From positions 62,001-126,000 of the forward strand of contig JADJPK010000007.1 in the NCBI GenBank assembly GCA_016713305.1: a stretch of 64,000 bases of DNA, in the 5' to 3' direction. The position numbers were made by a program, and so were the translations under genes. Shown here one piece after another: positions 1-7,708 of this stretch (position 1 is its first letter; each line of letters opens with the position of its first letter). The notes under the pieces were generated by a model that worked only from the letters and a program-made list of their open reading frames with translations, did no database searches and had not been told where the DNA came from. This DNA is from Betaproteobacteria bacterium. Its GTDB lineage: Bacteria > Pseudomonadota > Gammaproteobacteria > Burkholderiales > Ga0077523.

Positions 1-1198
1 CGTCCTGCTGTTGCTGGGCATCATCCCGGGCATGCCGCACGTGGCCTTCCTCTTCATGGCATCGGTGCTTGCCGGAGTGGGTTATCTGTCCGACCAGCGC
101 GCCAGGAAGGCGCCGCCGCCACCGCCGCCACCGCCTCCGGCCCCGGAATCGGTGGAGGTCGGCTGGGAGGATGTCGGCACAGTCGACGTCCTGGGCCTGG
201 AGGTGGGCTACCGGCTGATTCCGCTCGTGGACAAGGCGCAGGATGGCGATCTGCTGCGGCGCATTCGCGGCATCCGCAAGAAGATCGCGCAGGAGATGGG
301 TTTTCTGGTCCCGGCCGTTCACATCCGCGACAGCCTGGAACTGAAGCCCAACGGGTACCGCATCACGCTGAAGGGCGTCGAGGCGGGAACCGGGGAGGTT
401 CTGGTCGGCCAGTTCCTGGCGATCAATCCGGGACGGGCATTGGGGTCGCTCCAGGGCGCGCCGACACGGGATCCCGCGTTCGGCCTGCCGGCCGTCTGGG
501 TGGACCAGGCGAACCGGGAGCAGGCCATCACCATGGGCTACACGGTCGTGGATGCCGGCACGGTGATCGCGACGCACATCTCGAGCATCGTGCAGGGGCA
601 CGCGGCGGAACTTCTCGGTCGCGAAGAGGTGCAGGCGCTGCTGGATCACCTGACCAAGGAAGCGCCGAAGCTCGTCGAGGATATCGTGCCCAAGGTCGTG
701 CCGGTGGGCGTTCTTCACAAGGTGCTGCAGAGCCTGCTTGCCGAAGGCGTCCACATCCGGGACATGCGCTCGATCCTCGAGACACTGGCCGAGCACTATC
801 CGAAACAACAGGACCCGGAAGAGCTGACGGCAGCGGTAAGGGTCACATTGTCGCGTGCTATCATCCATTCGATCGCACCGGGTACTGGCGACGTTCAAGT
901 GATCGCCCTCGACCCGCAACTCGAACAGATCCTGTTGCAGGCCGCGCAATCGAAAACAGGCGACAGCGCGGGCTTGGAACCCAATCTCGCGGAGAACCTG
1001 TTGAAGCAGGCAGCGAAGCTCGTGCAGGAACAGGAAGCCTCCGGCCGCGCAGCCGTTCTGATGGTCCCCGCACCGATCCGCAGTCTGCTGTCACGCTTCC
1101 TGCGCCGATCCGCGCCCCAGCTGCGCGTCATATCCCACGCAGAGGTTCCCGACAGCCGCGTCATCAAGGTGATTGCGGTCCTCGGAGGCCGCGCGTGA
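1..1198 (+). CDS. flhA: FlhA, flagellar export gate protein (C-terminal part, 5' cut by window)
   Basis: C-terminal part of FlhA, the inner-membrane export gate of the flagellar type III secretion system, which docks chaperone-substrate complexes through its cytoplasmic domain. The reading frame is open from the first bases, so the gene starts upstream. Visible are the last transmembrane segment (residues LLLGIIPGMPH onward), a proline-rich linker (a run of nine Pro), and then the whole soluble domain with family stretches such as GYRLIPLVD, GYTVVDAGTVIATH, DMRSILETLAE and PAPIRSLLSRFL. It ends with TGA, 36 bp before flhF, in the usual flhA-flhF-flhG-fliA order of polar flagellates. The N-terminal membrane domain cannot be assessed. 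Confidence 0.95.
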   Translation, partial: VLLLLGIIPGMPHVAFLFMASVLAGVGYLSDQRARKAPPPPPPPPPAPESVEVGWEDVGTVDVLGLEVGYRLIPLVDKAQDGDLLRRIRGIRKKIAQEMGFLVPAVHIRDSLELKPNGYRITLKGVEAGTGEVLVGQFLAINPGRALGSLQGAPTRDPAFGLPAVWVDQANREQAITMGYTVVDAGTVIATHISSIVQGHAAELLGREEVQALLDHLTKEAPKLVEDIVPKVVPVGVLHKVLQSLLAEGVHIRDMRSILETLAEHYPKQQDPEELTAAVRVTLSRAIIHSIAPGTGDVQVIALDPQLEQILLQAAQSKTGDSAGLEPNLAENLLKQAAKLVQEQEASGRAAVLMVPAPIRSLLSRFLRRSAPQLRVISHAEVPDSRVIKVIAVLGGRA

Positions 1199-1234
1199 TG
1201 CGGCCCTCTCCCGTTCCGGCGCGCGATCCGAACC

Positions 1235-2425
1235 ATGGTCGTTAGGAAGTTCTTCGCAGCCAACACGCGGGAAGCCCTGCGCCTCGTGCGCGAGGCGCTG
1301 GGCGCCGATGCGCTGATCCTGGCCAATCGGACCATGCCGGGCGGCGTGGAAATCATGGCGGTCGCCGAACACGAAGTCGCGTCGGTGGCCGCTCCGGTCA
1401 AAGGCGACGGACTCGCAGCGGCTCCACCTGCGCCGAAACCGGACTCGCCGAGGCCGGCCATGGAGACCGGGTTCGCGCAGGAACTGCTCGACGAAGTCCG
1501 GCACCTGCGCGGCATGGTGGAAGGGCAGCTCGCAGGGTTCGCGTGGCGGGAAATGGCGACCGCATCCCCGGTGCAGGCGGAACTCATGAAGGAACTGCTC
1601 ATGCGCGGATTCGGCGCCGGCTTCGCCCGCGCCGTCGCTTCGCGCATGCCGCCTGGCGAATCGCTCACGCGGGCGTTGCGCTGGGTAAAAGGCGTTCTCT
1701 CCAACAGCCTTCGATGCGTGCCGGCCGGTGAGGACATCGTCTCCACGGGCGGCGTGTACGCGCTGGTGGGGCCCACGGGAGTCGGCAAGACCACCACGGT
1801 CGCCAAGATCGCCGCCAGTTGCACGCTGCAGCACGGTCCTTCCCAGGTGGCGCTGGTCACCACGGATACCTACCGGATCGGGGCCGTGGACCAGTTGCGC
1901 ATCTACGGCAAGATTCTCGGCATTCCGGTCTATGCGGCGAAGGACGGTGACGATCTCAAGGTCACGCTCGCGGAACTGCACGGGCGCAAGCTCGTGCTCA
2001 TCGACACGGTGGGCATGAGCCAGCGGGATCGGCGCGTGTCCGAGCAGGTGGCCATGCTCACCGGCCACGGCAAGCCGGTTGCAAGGCTCCTGCTGCTGAG
2101 TGCCGTCGCCCAGGGCGATTCGCTCGAGGACGTGCTGCGAAACTACCAGGGCGAGGGACTGAGCGGCTGCATTCTCACCAAGGTGGACGAAGCGATCTCG
2201 CTGGGCGGCGCCATCGACGTGCTCATCCGTTCCGGCCTGCCGTTGCACTATGTGGCCAATGGACAGCGGGTTCCGGAGGACCTGCATCTCGCGAACAGTC
2301 TTTACCTGATCGAGCGCGCATTCAGGGCCGAGAGCCGCGGCAGCGGTTTCCGGCCTGCCGCGGAAGAGATACCGCTGGTCCTCGCAGCACGGGCGGCCAC
2401 GGTGTCGGCGATGCCGGAAGCCTGA
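1235..2425 (+). CDS. flhF: FlhF, SRP-type GTPase for polar flagellum placement
   Basis: FlhF is an SRP/FtsY-related GTPase that marks the pole where the flagellum is built. The 396-residue protein starts with the family signature MVVRKFFAANTREALRLVRE. A variable basic-proline linker follows, then the NG domain with P-loop GPTGVGKTTTVAKIAA, the DTYRIGAVDQL motif, the LIDTVGM switch (G3) and LTKVDEA (G4, TKxD). The length is normal for the family. It lies 36 bp after flhA and 6 bp before flhG, so they are almost certainly co-transcribed. FlhG normally stimulates FlhF GTP hydrolysis, and the neighbour here is an unusual FlhG (see next gene). Confidence 0.95.
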   Translation: MVVRKFFAANTREALRLVREALGADALILANRTMPGGVEIMAVAEHEVASVAAPVKGDGLAAAPPAPKPDSPRPAMETGFAQELLDEVRHLRGMVEGQLAGFAWREMATASPVQAELMKELLMRGFGAGFARAVASRMPPGESLTRALRWVKGVLSNSLRCVPAGEDIVSTGGVYALVGPTGVGKTTTVAKIAASCTLQHGPSQVALVTTDTYRIGAVDQLRIYGKILGIPVYAAKDGDDLKVTLAELHGRKLVLIDTVGMSQRDRRVSEQVAMLTGHGKPVARLLLLSAVAQGDSLEDVLRNYQGEGLSGCILTKVDEAISLGGAIDVLIRSGLPLHYVANGQRVPEDLHLANSLYLIERAFRAESRGSGFRPAAEEIPLVLAARAATVSAMPEA

Positions 2426-2431
2426 CGAAGC

Positions 2432-3316
2432 ATGTCCATCGTCATCCCGGATCAGGCCGCCGGCCTTCGCAGGATGTTCTCCCGCGGCCTGGTCCGCACC
2501 GTCACCGTCACATCCGGAAATGCGGAATCCGGCCGTTCGTCTGTCGTGGCCGATCTCGCCGTGGCACTTGCCCGGCGGGGCCAGAACGCCTGCGTGGGCG
2601 AGCAGGGCGACTCGAGCCAGGGAGCCGCGGCACGCCTGGGTCTCACGCTGCGGCACGACCTCGCCGATTTCATTCGCCGCGACCGCCGCATCGAGGACAT
2701 CCTGCTGCATGGGCCTGAAGGCGTGCGGTTCTTCGGGGCGGCCTGGGCCGGCAGGCTGCTGGGCATGCTGCCCCAGGACGAGGAGACACGGCTGACCGAT
2801 GCCCTCTCACGGCTGGACCCGCCGGTGGACTTCCTCCTTCTCGATTCTCCCGCGCCCGCACGGGACGACGTCGCGCCGTGGGCTGCGGCCTCGTCCGAGA
2901 TCGTCGTGGTCGTCTCCGCGGCGGCGGACGGAATCACCGACGCGTACGGACTGATCAAGCGTTTGTCGCAGGCGATCGCGCGCCGGAGGTTCCATGCCGT
3001 CGTCACGCGGGCCGGAGACGAGGACCACGCCCGGACGGTGCATGCCAACCTCGCGGCCACCGCCGAGCGGTTTCTGGGTGTCACCGTTGCGTGGCTGGGC
3101 TGGATGCCGCCCGATCCGGACATGTCGAAGGCATTGCGCTTGCATCAGGCGGTATCATGCGCGTTTCCCATGTCACGTTCCGCTGCAGCGATCGGCGCGG
3201 TCGCCGACACCCTGCTCACCTGGCCGTACGCCGGGGAAGACGGTCTCGATGGCTTCGTTCACCGGCTCGTCCAGGCGAGCCGAACGTCGCTGTCTGCAAA
3301 TGTTCGAGCTAACTGA
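2432..3316 (+). CDS. flhG: FlhG/FleN-like MinD-family protein with a degenerate P-loop
   Basis: The 294-residue protein sits where FlhG (FleN), the MinD/ParA-type ATPase that limits flagellar number, is always found. The N-terminal DQAAGLRRMF motif, which in FlhG stimulates FlhF, is present. The fold pattern of the family is also visible (VTVTSG..., VADLAVALARRGQ, VDFLLLDSP, GWMPPDPDMSKALR). The deviant Walker A motif (normally KGGxGKT) reads NAESGRSS: both lysines are gone and Arg replaces the P-loop Lys. The Walker A' aspartates are also missing (VGEQGDSSQG). The protein may therefore bind nucleotide weakly or not at all. Its stop codon overlaps the fliA start (TGATG). Identity is from context plus fold; loss of ATPase activity is inference. 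Confidence 0.85.
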   Translation: MSIVIPDQAAGLRRMFSRGLVRTVTVTSGNAESGRSSVVADLAVALARRGQNACVGEQGDSSQGAAARLGLTLRHDLADFIRRDRRIEDILLHGPEGVRFFGAAWAGRLLGMLPQDEETRLTDALSRLDPPVDFLLLDSPAPARDDVAPWAAASSEIVVVVSAAADGITDAYGLIKRLSQAIARRRFHAVVTRAGDEDHARTVHANLAATAERFLGVTVAWLGWMPPDPDMSKALRLHQAVSCAFPMSRSAAAIGAVADTLLTWPYAGEDGLDGFVHRLVQASRTSLSANVRAN

Positions 3317-4042
3317 TGGTCAATGCCACTTCCATAGCCAATCGCGATGTAGATGCCATCGTCAACGAGCTGGCGCCGCTCGTGAAGCGCATCGCTTACC
3401 ATTTCATGGCAAAACTGCCGGCCAGCGTCGAAGTGGACGATCTCATCCAGGCGGGTCTGATCGGGCTTCTCGACGCCGCCAAGAACTTCGACGACACGCA
3501 GGGCGCCCAGTTCGAGACCTACGCGATCCAGCGGATCCGCGGGTCCATCCTCGACGAACTCCGTCAGGCCGACTGGCTGCCGCGAAACGTCCGCAAGAAC
3601 CTGCGCAAGATCGAGACGGCCATGGCCCACCTCGAACAGGAACTCGGACGGATCCCGAAGGAAAGCGAACTTGCCCAGCGGATGGAGATCCCGCTCGAGG
3701 ACTACCAGCAGATGCTGCTGGACGCACGGGAGCTACCAGCTGCTGCACTACGAGGACTTCCAGGAGTCGGAAGAAGGTGATTTCTTCGATTCGTTCGTCC
3801 AGGACGGTCAGCGCGGTCCTCTCGACGTGCTGGAAGACCAGGGCTTCCGGCGCCATCTCATCCAGGCGATCAGCGCACTGCCCGAGCGCGAGAAGCTCGT
3901 CATGGGTCTGTACTACGAACAGGAAATGAACCTCAAGGAAATCGGCGAGATTCTCGGGGTCAGCGAATCCCGCGTGTGCCAGCTTCACAGCCAGGCTGTG
4001 GCGCGGTTGCGTTCACGGATGAAGACGTGGACTGCCAAGTGA
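3316..4042 (+). CDS. fliA: FliA, flagellar sigma-28 factor (reading frame broken by one indel)
   Basis: FliA directs RNA polymerase to late flagellar and chemotaxis promoters. The first frame (3316-about 3729) encodes regions 1.2-3: LVKRIAYHFMAKLPASVEVDDLIQ, GLIGLLDAAKNF, FETYAIQRIRGSILDELRQADW and LEQELGRIPKESELAQ. The second frame (about 3731-4042) encodes the remainder, with region 4.2 as the helix-turn-helix (MNLKEIGEILGVSESRVCQLHSQAV). The join lies at about 3727-3733 (GCACGGGAGC). Removing one G gives D-A-R-S-Y-Q-L-L-H-Y, which fits the family spacing as I recall it. The frame would otherwise end at 3780. A sequencing error is likely, because FlgM and sigma-28-like promoters are present in the window. 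If real, the cell would lack functional FliA. Confidence 0.88.
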
Positions 4043-4047
4043 TCTCG

Positions 4048-4075
4048 ACCTCATCGCGCTGACCTCATCGCGCTG
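4048..4075 (+). repeat. 14-bp tandem duplication and hairpin in the fliA-motC gap
   Basis: The unit ACCTCATCGCGCTG occurs twice back to back just after the fliA stop. The rest of the 192-bp gap holds one small inverted repeat (CCCCGA at 4151-4156 against TCGGGG at 4165-4170) without a T tract. No clear promoter for motC is visible. Confidence 0.6.
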
Positions 4076-4234
4076 ACCGGGGAGCCGGTCGGCCCGCCGG
4101 ATGAGTGCCATTCCGGCGCCATCCTCATGCAGGTGTCCTGAAGCCGTCGCCCCCGAATCTCAAGTCGGGGCACCCCCACGCCGTAAAGGGATGCAGGTCC
4201 GGTCTCCGGGCCGTCCTTCCGCCATCCCGTATTC

Positions 4235-4984
4235 ATGGACATCCTGAGCCTGCTGGGCCTATTCATCGCCATCGGCGCCGTCATCGGCGGTCAGTGGCTC
4301 GAAGGCGGTCACCTCGCGTCCCTTCTGCAGGCCACGGCGTTCTTCATCGTCATCGGCGGCACTCTGGGTGCCGTCCTCCTGCAGAGCCGGCTGCCCGTGT
4401 TCGCTCAGGGCGTCCGGATGGCCAGGTGGGTGTTCCAGCCACCCCCCTGCGACTACCGCGGCCTGATATCCCGAGTGATCCACTGGAGCAATGTCGCCCG
4501 CCGCGGCGGTCTTCTGGCACTGGAACCGCAGGTCCGGATCGAGAAGGCGGAATACGAGCGCAAGGGACTGCAGCTCCTGATCGATGGAGCGGATCCGGTG
4601 ATGCTGCGCGAAATCCTGGAGCGCGACATCGACACCCACGAGGATACGCAACTAGCCGCCGTCCGCATCTGGGAAGCCGCCGCAGGCTATGCGCCCACCA
4701 TCGGCATTCTCGGTGCCGTCCTGGGCCTCATCCACGTGATGGAGAATCTCACCGACCCGACCAAGCTCGGTGCGGGCATTGCCGTCGCCTTCGTCGCGAC
4801 GATCTACGGCGTAGGCGCGGCCAACCTTCTGTTCCTTCCCGTGGCGAACAAGCTGAAATCGCTGGTCGCCCGGGAGGTCAAGAGACGCGAGATGCTCATC
4901 GACGGGCTGGTCTGCGTCGCCAACGGCGAGAACCCCAGGATCATCCAGGGCAAGCTCGAGGGCTATCTCGCGGAGGGGGATTGA
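4235..4984 (+). CDS. motC: MotA/MotC-type flagellar stator protein
   Basis: Stator subunit of the proton-driven flagellar motor, inner membrane. The 249-residue protein has an N-terminal membrane hairpin (DILSLLGLFIAIGAVIGGQW and ATAFFIVIGGTLGAVLL), a cytoplasmic domain with the conserved charged stretch ALEPQVRIEKAEYERKGLQLLIDG, and two C-terminal membrane helices (AAGYAPTIGILGAVLGLIHVM and GAGIAVAFVATIYGVGAANLLFLP). This is the shorter MotC/PomA-like type that pairs with MotD, which follows 80 bp downstream. It sits after fliA, as in Pseudomonas-type clusters. Confidence 0.93.
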   Translation: MDILSLLGLFIAIGAVIGGQWLEGGHLASLLQATAFFIVIGGTLGAVLLQSRLPVFAQGVRMARWVFQPPPCDYRGLISRVIHWSNVARRGGLLALEPQVRIEKAEYERKGLQLLIDGADPVMLREILERDIDTHEDTQLAAVRIWEAAAGYAPTIGILGAVLGLIHVMENLTDPTKLGAGIAVAFVATIYGVGAANLLFLPVANKLKSLVAREVKRREMLIDGLVCVANGENPRIIQGKLEGYLAEGD

Positions 4985-5064
4985 TGCGGTCGGTACGCCG
5001 GGCACCCTCACAGTTCCCCGGCGGCAGGTTCGGACCGCCATCCTGCGGCGCAGGGTGACGAGGC

Positions 5065-5811
5065 GTGGCGCGGCGCAAACGCAGGGAGAACCCCGAGAAC
5101 CAGGACCGCTGGGTGGTCTCCTATGCCGACCTTGTCACTCTGCTGCTCGCTTTCTTCGTCGTCATGTACTCCATCTCGTCGGTCAACGAAGGCCGTTACC
5201 GCGAGGTCTCGGAGGCTCTGGTGCAGGCATTCCAGACGGTGGAGAAGAAGCCCACGCCCAGCGTCGTGCCGCCCCCCATCGATCATCAGTATCCCCGGAT
5301 GCGGGAGCGCCAGATGCGCATGCAGGGCATGGCCAACGACCTGCGGACCGTGCTCGACTCGCTCATGAAGACCGGCCAGGTCCGCATCACCGAGAACGCC
5401 CGAGGCATCGCGGTGGAGATCAACGCCAGCGTCCTCTTCGCATCGGGTCAGGCAGAACTCAATGAGGCGTCAGCGCGGTCCCTGGAGGCCGTGGGACAGG
5501 TTCTCGCCCGGGCCCCGAATTCCATCGAGGTGGAGGGGCACACGGACAACAGCCCCATCAACAGCCCCGTGTTTCCGTCCAACTGGGAACTGTCGGCAGC
5601 TCGGGCGAGCAGGGTCGTCCGGCTGTTTGCCCAGGCCGGAGTGGCTCCCGAGCGGATGGGCGCGATTGGCTACGGCGAATATCGCGACGTCGACACCAAT
5701 GACACCCCGGAAGGACGAAATCGGAATCGAAGGGTGACGGTCGTGATTCTCCCGATGGACGATCCATCCGCCGAATCGACAAACTCGCCGTCGGTGGCGC
5801 CGGCAGAGTGA
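5065..5811 (+). CDS. motD: MotB/MotD-type flagellar stator protein with OmpA-like domain
   Basis: Peptidoglycan-anchored partner of MotC in the stator. The 248-residue protein uses a GTG start. One membrane helix follows a basic N-terminus, and Asp22 in SYADLVTLLLAFF is the proton-binding residue of the family. The C-terminal OmpA-like domain binds peptidoglycan: ASVLFASGQAELNE, EVEGHTDNSPI, NWELSAARASRVVRLF and GYGEYRDVDTNDTPEGRNRNRRV. The last 20 residues are Ser/Pro-rich. It ends 83 bp from the convergent flgN. Confidence 0.93.
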   Translation: MARRKRRENPENQDRWVVSYADLVTLLLAFFVVMYSISSVNEGRYREVSEALVQAFQTVEKKPTPSVVPPPIDHQYPRMRERQMRMQGMANDLRTVLDSLMKTGQVRITENARGIAVEINASVLFASGQAELNEASARSLEAVGQVLARAPNSIEVEGHTDNSPINSPVFPSNWELSAARASRVVRLFAQAGVAPERMGAIGYGEYRDVDTNDTPEGRNRNRRVTVVILPMDDPSAESTNSPSVAPAE

Positions 5812-5881
5812 GTTCGAGGAGAACCGGGTGTGGGGAAAAGCAGGTGTTGGGGGAACAGCGAACGCGGCGAAGGACCGCCTG

Positions 5882-5895
5882 ACCGGCCTGCCGGT
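5882..5895. terminator. Small hairpin between convergent motD and flgN
   Basis: ACCGG-CCTG-CCGGT forms a 5-bp stem right at the 3' end of flgN, between two convergent genes. There is no T tract on the + side. It could be a weak bidirectional terminator; the support is structural only. Confidence 0.25.
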
Positions 5896-6377
5896 TATGC
5901 GAGTCCGAGGGCGCGGCTGCGCCCGCCGTCGAAGTCGGGCGCGCCGTCAGGGCCGTAGAGCGTGGATTGCTGCATGGCCGACCGCAGGGCGGTCAGCGCG
6001 GACTGATTGAACCGCAGGCGCGATTCGATGAGCACGCCGTTGGACTTGTTGAGATCGCGGGCCTCTCCTGCCTTTGCCAGCAGTTCGGCCCAGGTCCGGG
6101 ACAGCCTGGAATGATCGTTGCCCCCGTGGACGATGAGCCATTCCGTCATGCCCACGCGGTCGGGAGAGAATCCCTCGTCTGCGAGCGTGGCCCGTCGAGC
6201 CGTGCCCACGAGCGACAAATTCTCCACCAGCGAAGACTTGGTTTCGGCGAGTTGCAGGACTTCGTCCACATCGCCGCGGAGCAGGGCGGAACTCTCCGCC
6301 CGGAGTGTCTCGAGAAACCGGGCGAAGGCGTCGCGTTCGGCAAACAGGGCGTCGATGAAAACTTGGCGGTTGGGCAT
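5895..6377 (-). CDS. flgN: FlgN, chaperone for hook-associated proteins
   Basis: Small cytoplasmic export chaperone for FlgK/FlgL in flagellar assembly. The protein is about 160 residues and nearly all helical. It has the family pattern FIDALFAERDAFARFLETLRAE in the first helix and NGVLIESRLRFNQSALTALRSA in the C-terminal substrate-binding helix. I chose the ATG at 6377 over a TTG six codons upstream; neither has a strong ribosome site. It lies 36 bp after flgM on the same strand, the standard flgA-flgM-flgN neighbourhood. Confidence 0.88.
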   Translation of the reverse strand: MPNRQVFIDALFAERDAFARFLETLRAESSALLRGDVDEVLQLAETKSSLVENLSLVGTARRATLADEGFSPDRVGMTEWLIVHGGNDHSRLSRTWAELLAKAGEARDLNKSNGVLIESRLRFNQSALTALRSAMQQSTLYGPDGAPDFDGGRSRALGLA

Positions 6378-6413
6378 CGTCGTCTGCGTTCGCAACTCGT
6401 TCGCGCGGGCCGC

Positions 6414-6722
6414 TCAACCCTTCTGGCTGAGCAGATACTCCTTGACCGTGGCGATCAGCTTGTCTGCAACCACTTCCGAATTGACGCTGAAGCGCCCTTC
6501 GGAAATTGCCTGCTTGATCGCATCGACTCTTGCGGAGTCGACGACGCTCACGTCCGAGAGCTTGCTCTCGAGCGCCTGCAGTTGCGACGACAGCGGGCTC
6601 ACGGAGACGGTGTCTCCAGATCCCTTGCTGGTGGGTTGAGGCGTTACCGGCGCTTTTCCGCCGCTCACGTCCTGGGGACCCGTCACGCCCTGGGCCCTGC
6701 TCACCGGATTGTTGATCTTCAC
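6414..6722 (-). CDS. flgM: FlgM, anti-sigma-28 factor
   Basis: FlgM binds and holds FliA until the hook is complete, when it is exported. The 102-residue protein starts at GTG with ribosome site AGAGGT. It begins MKINNP as in many FlgM proteins, has a disordered Ser/Pro/Thr-rich N-terminal half, and a C-terminal FliA-binding part (ARVDAIKQAISEGRFSVNSE and VADKLIATVKEYL). A sigma-28-like promoter lies about 50 bp upstream, so FlgM would be made under the control of the factor it inhibits, as in enterobacteria. Confidence 0.92.
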   Translation of the reverse strand: MKINNPVSRAQGVTGPQDVSGGKAPVTPQPTSKGSGDTVSVSPLSSQLQALESKLSDVSVVDSARVDAIKQAISEGRFSVNSEVVADKLIATVKEYLLSQKG

Positions 6723-6769
6723 GTTTGACCTCTATTTGCTAGAAAGGCCCTCTCAGCCTTCCGGACCTG

Positions 6770-6797
6770 TTATCGGCAAGCCTTCTGGAAAACTTTA
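6770..6797 (-). promoter_or_regulatory. Sigma-28 (FliA) promoter upstream of flgM
   Basis: On the minus strand TAAAGTTT-N12-GCCGATAA matches both FliA consensus boxes exactly, with a spacer one base longer than the enteric N11. The -10 box ends about 48 bp upstream of the flgM GTG. The same N12 spacing recurs upstream of the GGDEF gene. Confidence 0.85.
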
Positions 6798-6901
6798 GCG
6801 GGTCTCCCGGCGGGCCATTCATGCATGGGCAGTCAGTATAGCAATCGGAAAACCCGGGTCCATGTGAGTGTTCGCATAAGTCGAATGACCTCCCGGACGA
6901 A

Positions 6902-7603
6902 TCATCGGACCTCCACTTCTCCGGGCGCCGTCACGGTCCCCTTCAAGGCCTTTCCCGAGGCGCTGCGCACCTGCACCGACTCGCCCAGGCCGGCGGCGTG
7001 AAGGGCCCGTCCTTCGCTGCGAACGACGATTCCATTGCTGCGGTAGACGATGGAGACGTTCTGTCCGGCCGCGACGATGGCCTTGCCTCGCAGCATGTCC
7101 CCCCGCAGTGCCTGGCCTGCGCTCACCCCCAATCTGGGCACCTTGCCAATGGCATCGTCGACGGATGACAGCACGCCGGCGGAAAGCTTCGTGAGATCGG
7201 AATCCCGCTCGACGACATCGGTGGCGCCGATCGGCTGGCCGGCGACCAGGGGCCTCGCCGAGTAGACGGCGGGACCGAAGACCTGCACCTGCACGGGTAC
7301 GAGCACAGACCACGAATCGGGCCCCTGGCAGCGGATGCCCACCTGAGTCCGGCCCCATAGCCGGGTACCGGGCGGCGTGAACGTCTCGAGCGATTCGCAG
7401 GCCGGCAGCCTGACACGGCTATCCATCGCCGGCACGTCGATGACGACGCGGCCCGGCAGATCGGCCGTTCCCTGGCGGGCGGCCGTCTCGGCGATCCGTC
7501 TCAGGGCAGCCAGATCCTGAACGTCCGCCGCCGCATGGACCGTGGACGCGAAGGCCGTGCAGGCCACCGCGGCCGCGAGGCGCCGTGCAACGCGCGCTGT
7601 CAT
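6902..7603 (-). CDS. flgA: FlgA, P-ring assembly chaperone
   Basis: Periplasmic chaperone needed to assemble the flagellar P-ring (FlgI). The protein is about 233 residues from the chosen ATG at 7603, which has AAGGA seven bases upstream; a longer start at 7633 lacks this. A Sec signal peptide is visible (MTARVARRLAAAVACTAFAS, cut near VHAAA). The C-terminal SAF/FlgA domain shows family stretches GVLSSVDDAIGKVPRLGVSAGQ, LRGDMLRGKAIVAAGQNVSIVY and ALKGTVTAPGEVEV. It is divergent from the GGDEF gene, with about 105 bp between them. Confidence 0.93.
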   Translation of the reverse strand: MTARVARRLAAAVACTAFASTVHAAADVQDLAALRRIAETAARQGTADLPGRVVIDVPAMDSRVRLPACESLETFTPPGTRLWGRTQVGIRCQGPDSWSVLVPVQVQVFGPAVYSARPLVAGQPIGATDVVERDSDLTKLSAGVLSSVDDAIGKVPRLGVSAGQALRGDMLRGKAIVAAGQNVSIVYRSNGIVVRSEGRALHAAGLGESVQVRSASGKALKGTVTAPGEVEVR

Positions 7604-7648
7604 TTGAAGGTCCTTTTCCTGTTCCAGTGGCAAGTTGCGGAGGATAAT

Positions 7649-7676
7649 TCAAGTGCTTTGCGCGCGAAGCCGATAC
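7649..7676 (+). promoter_or_regulatory. Sigma-28-like promoter upstream of the GGDEF gene
   Basis: TCAAGTGC-N12-GCCGATAC: the -10 box matches the FliA consensus at 7 of 8 positions, the -35 box at about 5 of 8, and the spacer equals that of the flgM promoter. The start codon at 7709 is 32 bp downstream of the -10 box. This places the cyclase among late flagellar genes (inference). Confidence 0.65.
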
Positions 7677-7708
7677 TGGGCCGAAGCCAGCACCGTCGAC
7701 AAGAATCC

